The translations under genes and the position numbers were made by a program. 5,098 nt of DNA from an uncultured Ancrocorticia sp. (lineage in GTDB: Bacteria; Actinomycetota; Actinomycetes; Actinomycetales; Actinomycetaceae): positions 1 to 5,098 of the forward strand of contig CAJPTB010000166.1 of NCBI GenBank assembly GCA_905373325.1. The letters are read 5' to 3'. Positions within the stretch are counted from its first letter, which is position 1. Each line of letters opens with the position of its first letter. The notes under the pieces were generated by a model. That model was not told where the DNA came from. It was given only the letters and a program-made list of their open reading frames with translations, and ran no database searches. Shown piece after piece: positions 3,674 to 5,098 of the stretch.

Positions 3674-5098
3674 TCAGAGCTCCGTGACGATCTTCTCCAG
3701 GGACTCACGCGCGTCCCCGAGCAGCATGTGCGTGTTCTCGTTGAAGAAAAGCGGATTCTGGACTCCCGCATACCCGGAGTTGGACATCGACCGTTTGAAC
3801 ACGACGACGTCCTTCGCCTCCCACACGTGGAGCACCGGCATTCCTGCGATGGGCGAGCCCGGTTCCTGCGCCGAGGGGTTGACCGTGTCGTTGGCCCCTA
3901 TCACGAGGACGACGTCGGTCGAGGAGAAGTCGGAGTTGATCTCGTCCATCTCAAAGACGACGTCGTATGGGACCTTCGCCTCGGCGAGAAGGACGTTCAT
4001 GTGGCCGGGCAGTCGGCCGGCCACGGGGTGGATGCCGAAGCGGACCTCGACGCCGCCCTCGCGCAGCCGCCGGGTCAGCTCGGCCACCGGGTACTGGGCC
4101 TGGGCGACCGCCATTCCGTAGCCGGGGGCGATGATGACGGAGGTCGCGCCCTTGAGCATGCGAGCGACCTCGTCCGCCGTCGTCTCCCGGTAGTCGCCAT
4201 AGTCCCTGTCTTGGCCCGACAGCGCGCCGGCCGAGCCGAAACCGCCGAGGATGACGGAGACGAAGGAGCGGTTCATGGCCTTGCACATGATGTAGGAAAG
4301 GTAGGCGCCGGAGGATCCGACGAGCGCTCCCGTGATGATGAGCAGGTTGTTTCCGAGCGTGAATCCGGCCATCGACGCGGCCCAGCCCGAATACGAGTTG
4401 AGCATCGAGACGACGACGGGCATGTCGCCTCCGCCGATCGCCAAGACGAGGTGCGCGCCCAGGGCGAGCGAGACGACGAGCAGGAGGATGAGCGGAATCA
4501 ACGCCGACGTGAGGTCTCCGGCTCTGACGAACCACACGATGAGAAGAATCGAGGCGATGAGCGCTCCCAGATTCATCCAGTTCCGCCCGGGAAGCGCGAG
4601 GGGAGCGCCCGATATCCTGCCTGAGAGCTTGAGGAAGGCGACGATCGACCCTGTGAGGGTGACCGCGCCGACGAAGACCGCCAGGCCGATCTCGCCCAGA
4701 TGGAAGGGCATGTCCGGTATGTCCCGCAGCGCCGTGCCGCGGGCCAAGTCAGGGAAGTTGCTGTCGACGCTTTCGAGGAGTGCGTTGTAGCCGACGATGA
4801 CGGCGGCCATGCCCACGAAGGAGTGCAGGAGGGCGATGAGCTGAGGCATGCCCGTCATCTCGACGCGTCGGGCCCTCCATATGCCGATGCCGGCGCCTAT
4901 GGCCATTGCGAGGAGCGTGAACAGCGACATCTGCAGCACATTGGAGTGGTTGAAGGCCACCGTGAGGATGAAGACCGCGGAGAGCGCCAGCCCCATGCCC
5001 ACGATGCCGAAAATGTTGCCGCGGCTCGCCGTCGTCTGCTTCGAAAGCCCCGCAAGGGCGAGGATGAAGAGCAGAGCGGCGACGAGGTAGGCGAGGTC
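3674..5098 (-). CDS. pntB: NAD(P) transhydrogenase subunit beta (PntB), N-terminus cut by the window edge
   Basis: PntB is the integral-membrane and NADP(H)-binding subunit of the proton-translocating transhydrogenase, which couples the proton gradient to hydride transfer from NADH to NADP+. The frame stays open to the right edge, giving 474 residues. By comparison with E. coli PntB (462 residues, recalled), only about six N-terminal residues are missing: Y-L-V-A-A-L-L-F here matches Y-I-V-A-A-I-L-F there. The in-frame GTG at 5002 is internal. The first part (to about residue 285) is a multi-helix membrane domain with the conserved H in L-L-H-S-F-V-G (about 92) and L-N-S-Y-S-G-W-A-A. The last part is domain III, with [10 protein letters not shown] (about 326), [19 protein letters not shown] (about 401) and V-F-K-R-S-M (K about 435). 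The extramembrane loop after the third helix is longer than in E. coli. pntA is expected just beyond the right edge. Confidence 0.97.
   Translation of the reverse strand, partial: DLAYLVAALLFILALAGLSKQTTASRGNIFGIVGMGLALSAVFILTVAFNHSNVLQMSLFTLLAMAIGAGIGIWRARRVEMTGMPQLIALLHSFVGMAAVIVGYNALLESVDSNFPDLARGTALRDIPDMPFHLGEIGLAVFVGAVTLTGSIVAFLKLSGRISGAPLALPGRNWMNLGALIASILLIVWFVRAGDLTSALIPLILLLVVSLALGAHLVLAIGGGDMPVVVSMLNSYSGWAASMAGFTLGNNLLIITGALVGSSGAYLSYIMCKAMNRSFVSVILGGFGSAGALSGQDRDYGDYRETTADEVARMLKGATSVIIAPGYGMAVAQAQYPVAELTRRLREGGVEVRFGIHPVAGRLPGHMNVLLAEAKVPYDVVFEMDEINSDFSSTDVVLVIGANDTVNPSAQEPGSPIAGMPVLHVWEAKDVVVFKRSMSNSGYAGVQNPLFFNENTHMLLGDARESLEKIVTEL

Noticed and set aside
2742..4121. A 459-codon open frame on the plus strand across the HAD gene and the end of pntB
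   Set aside because: It is antisense to two genes with intact family motifs, is rich in Arg/His/Asp/Val in the manner of a frame shadow, and has no domain of its own.
3674..5002. PntB starting at GTG 5002
   Set aside because: The frame continues to the window edge with residues that match the N-terminal helix of known PntB (G-L-S-K, N-x-F-G-I), so the true start is outside the window.
1..5098. tRNA, rRNA, CRISPR, insertion sequence or prophage signals
   Set aside because: No cloverleaf, repeat-spacer array, transposase or integrase motif, or terminal inverted repeats with target duplication were found on either strand.

Overview
The window is GC-rich, codon positions favour G/C strongly, and genes are tightly packed. 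DUF3060-type lipoproteins and an OmpR-type response regulator/kinase pair suggest an actinomycete (Actinomycetota). I cannot place it to genus. Two convergent blocks meet near position 2735.

Plus-strand block (1-2722): the window opens inside the last 37 codons of a DUF3060-type protein. A 263-base low-GC intergenic region rich in stem-loops follows. Next comes a second, complete DUF3060-type lipoprotein (378-995) that is clearly a paralogue of the first. After a 90-base gap with two stem-loops comes an OmpR/PhoB-family response regulator (1086-1808), then its sensor histidine kinase (1805-2722), overlapping by four bases. The kinase has two membrane helices with only about 12 residues between them and no HAMP domain, so it probably senses events in or at the membrane, perhaps through a partner. 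Surface-anchored lipoproteins encoded next to it are natural candidates as partners or regulated outputs, but this is inference.

The most specific regulatory clue lies upstream of the second lipoprotein. The tetramer GCAA starts at 240, 250 and 260, an exact 10-base spacing, about 23 bases before a good -10 hexamer (TACAAT, 289-294) that has no recognisable -35. This is the geometry expected of a promoter activated by an OmpR/PhoB-type regulator, and such a regulator is encoded next door. The predicted transcript would begin near 301 with two stem-loops, one of them a 15-base perfect palindrome just before the ribosome binding site.

Minus-strand block (5098-2751): almost all of pntB, the beta subunit of the proton-translocating NAD(P) transhydrogenase, runs off the right edge and lacks only about six N-terminal residues. 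A 107-base gap with palindromic repeats follows. Then comes a Cof-type HAD phosphatase (3566-2751). The stop codons of the kinase and the phosphatase lie 28 bases apart, inside one inverted repeat. Nothing ties the minus-strand genes functionally to the two-component/lipoprotein block. No tRNA, rRNA, CRISPR array, transposon or prophage gene is visible.
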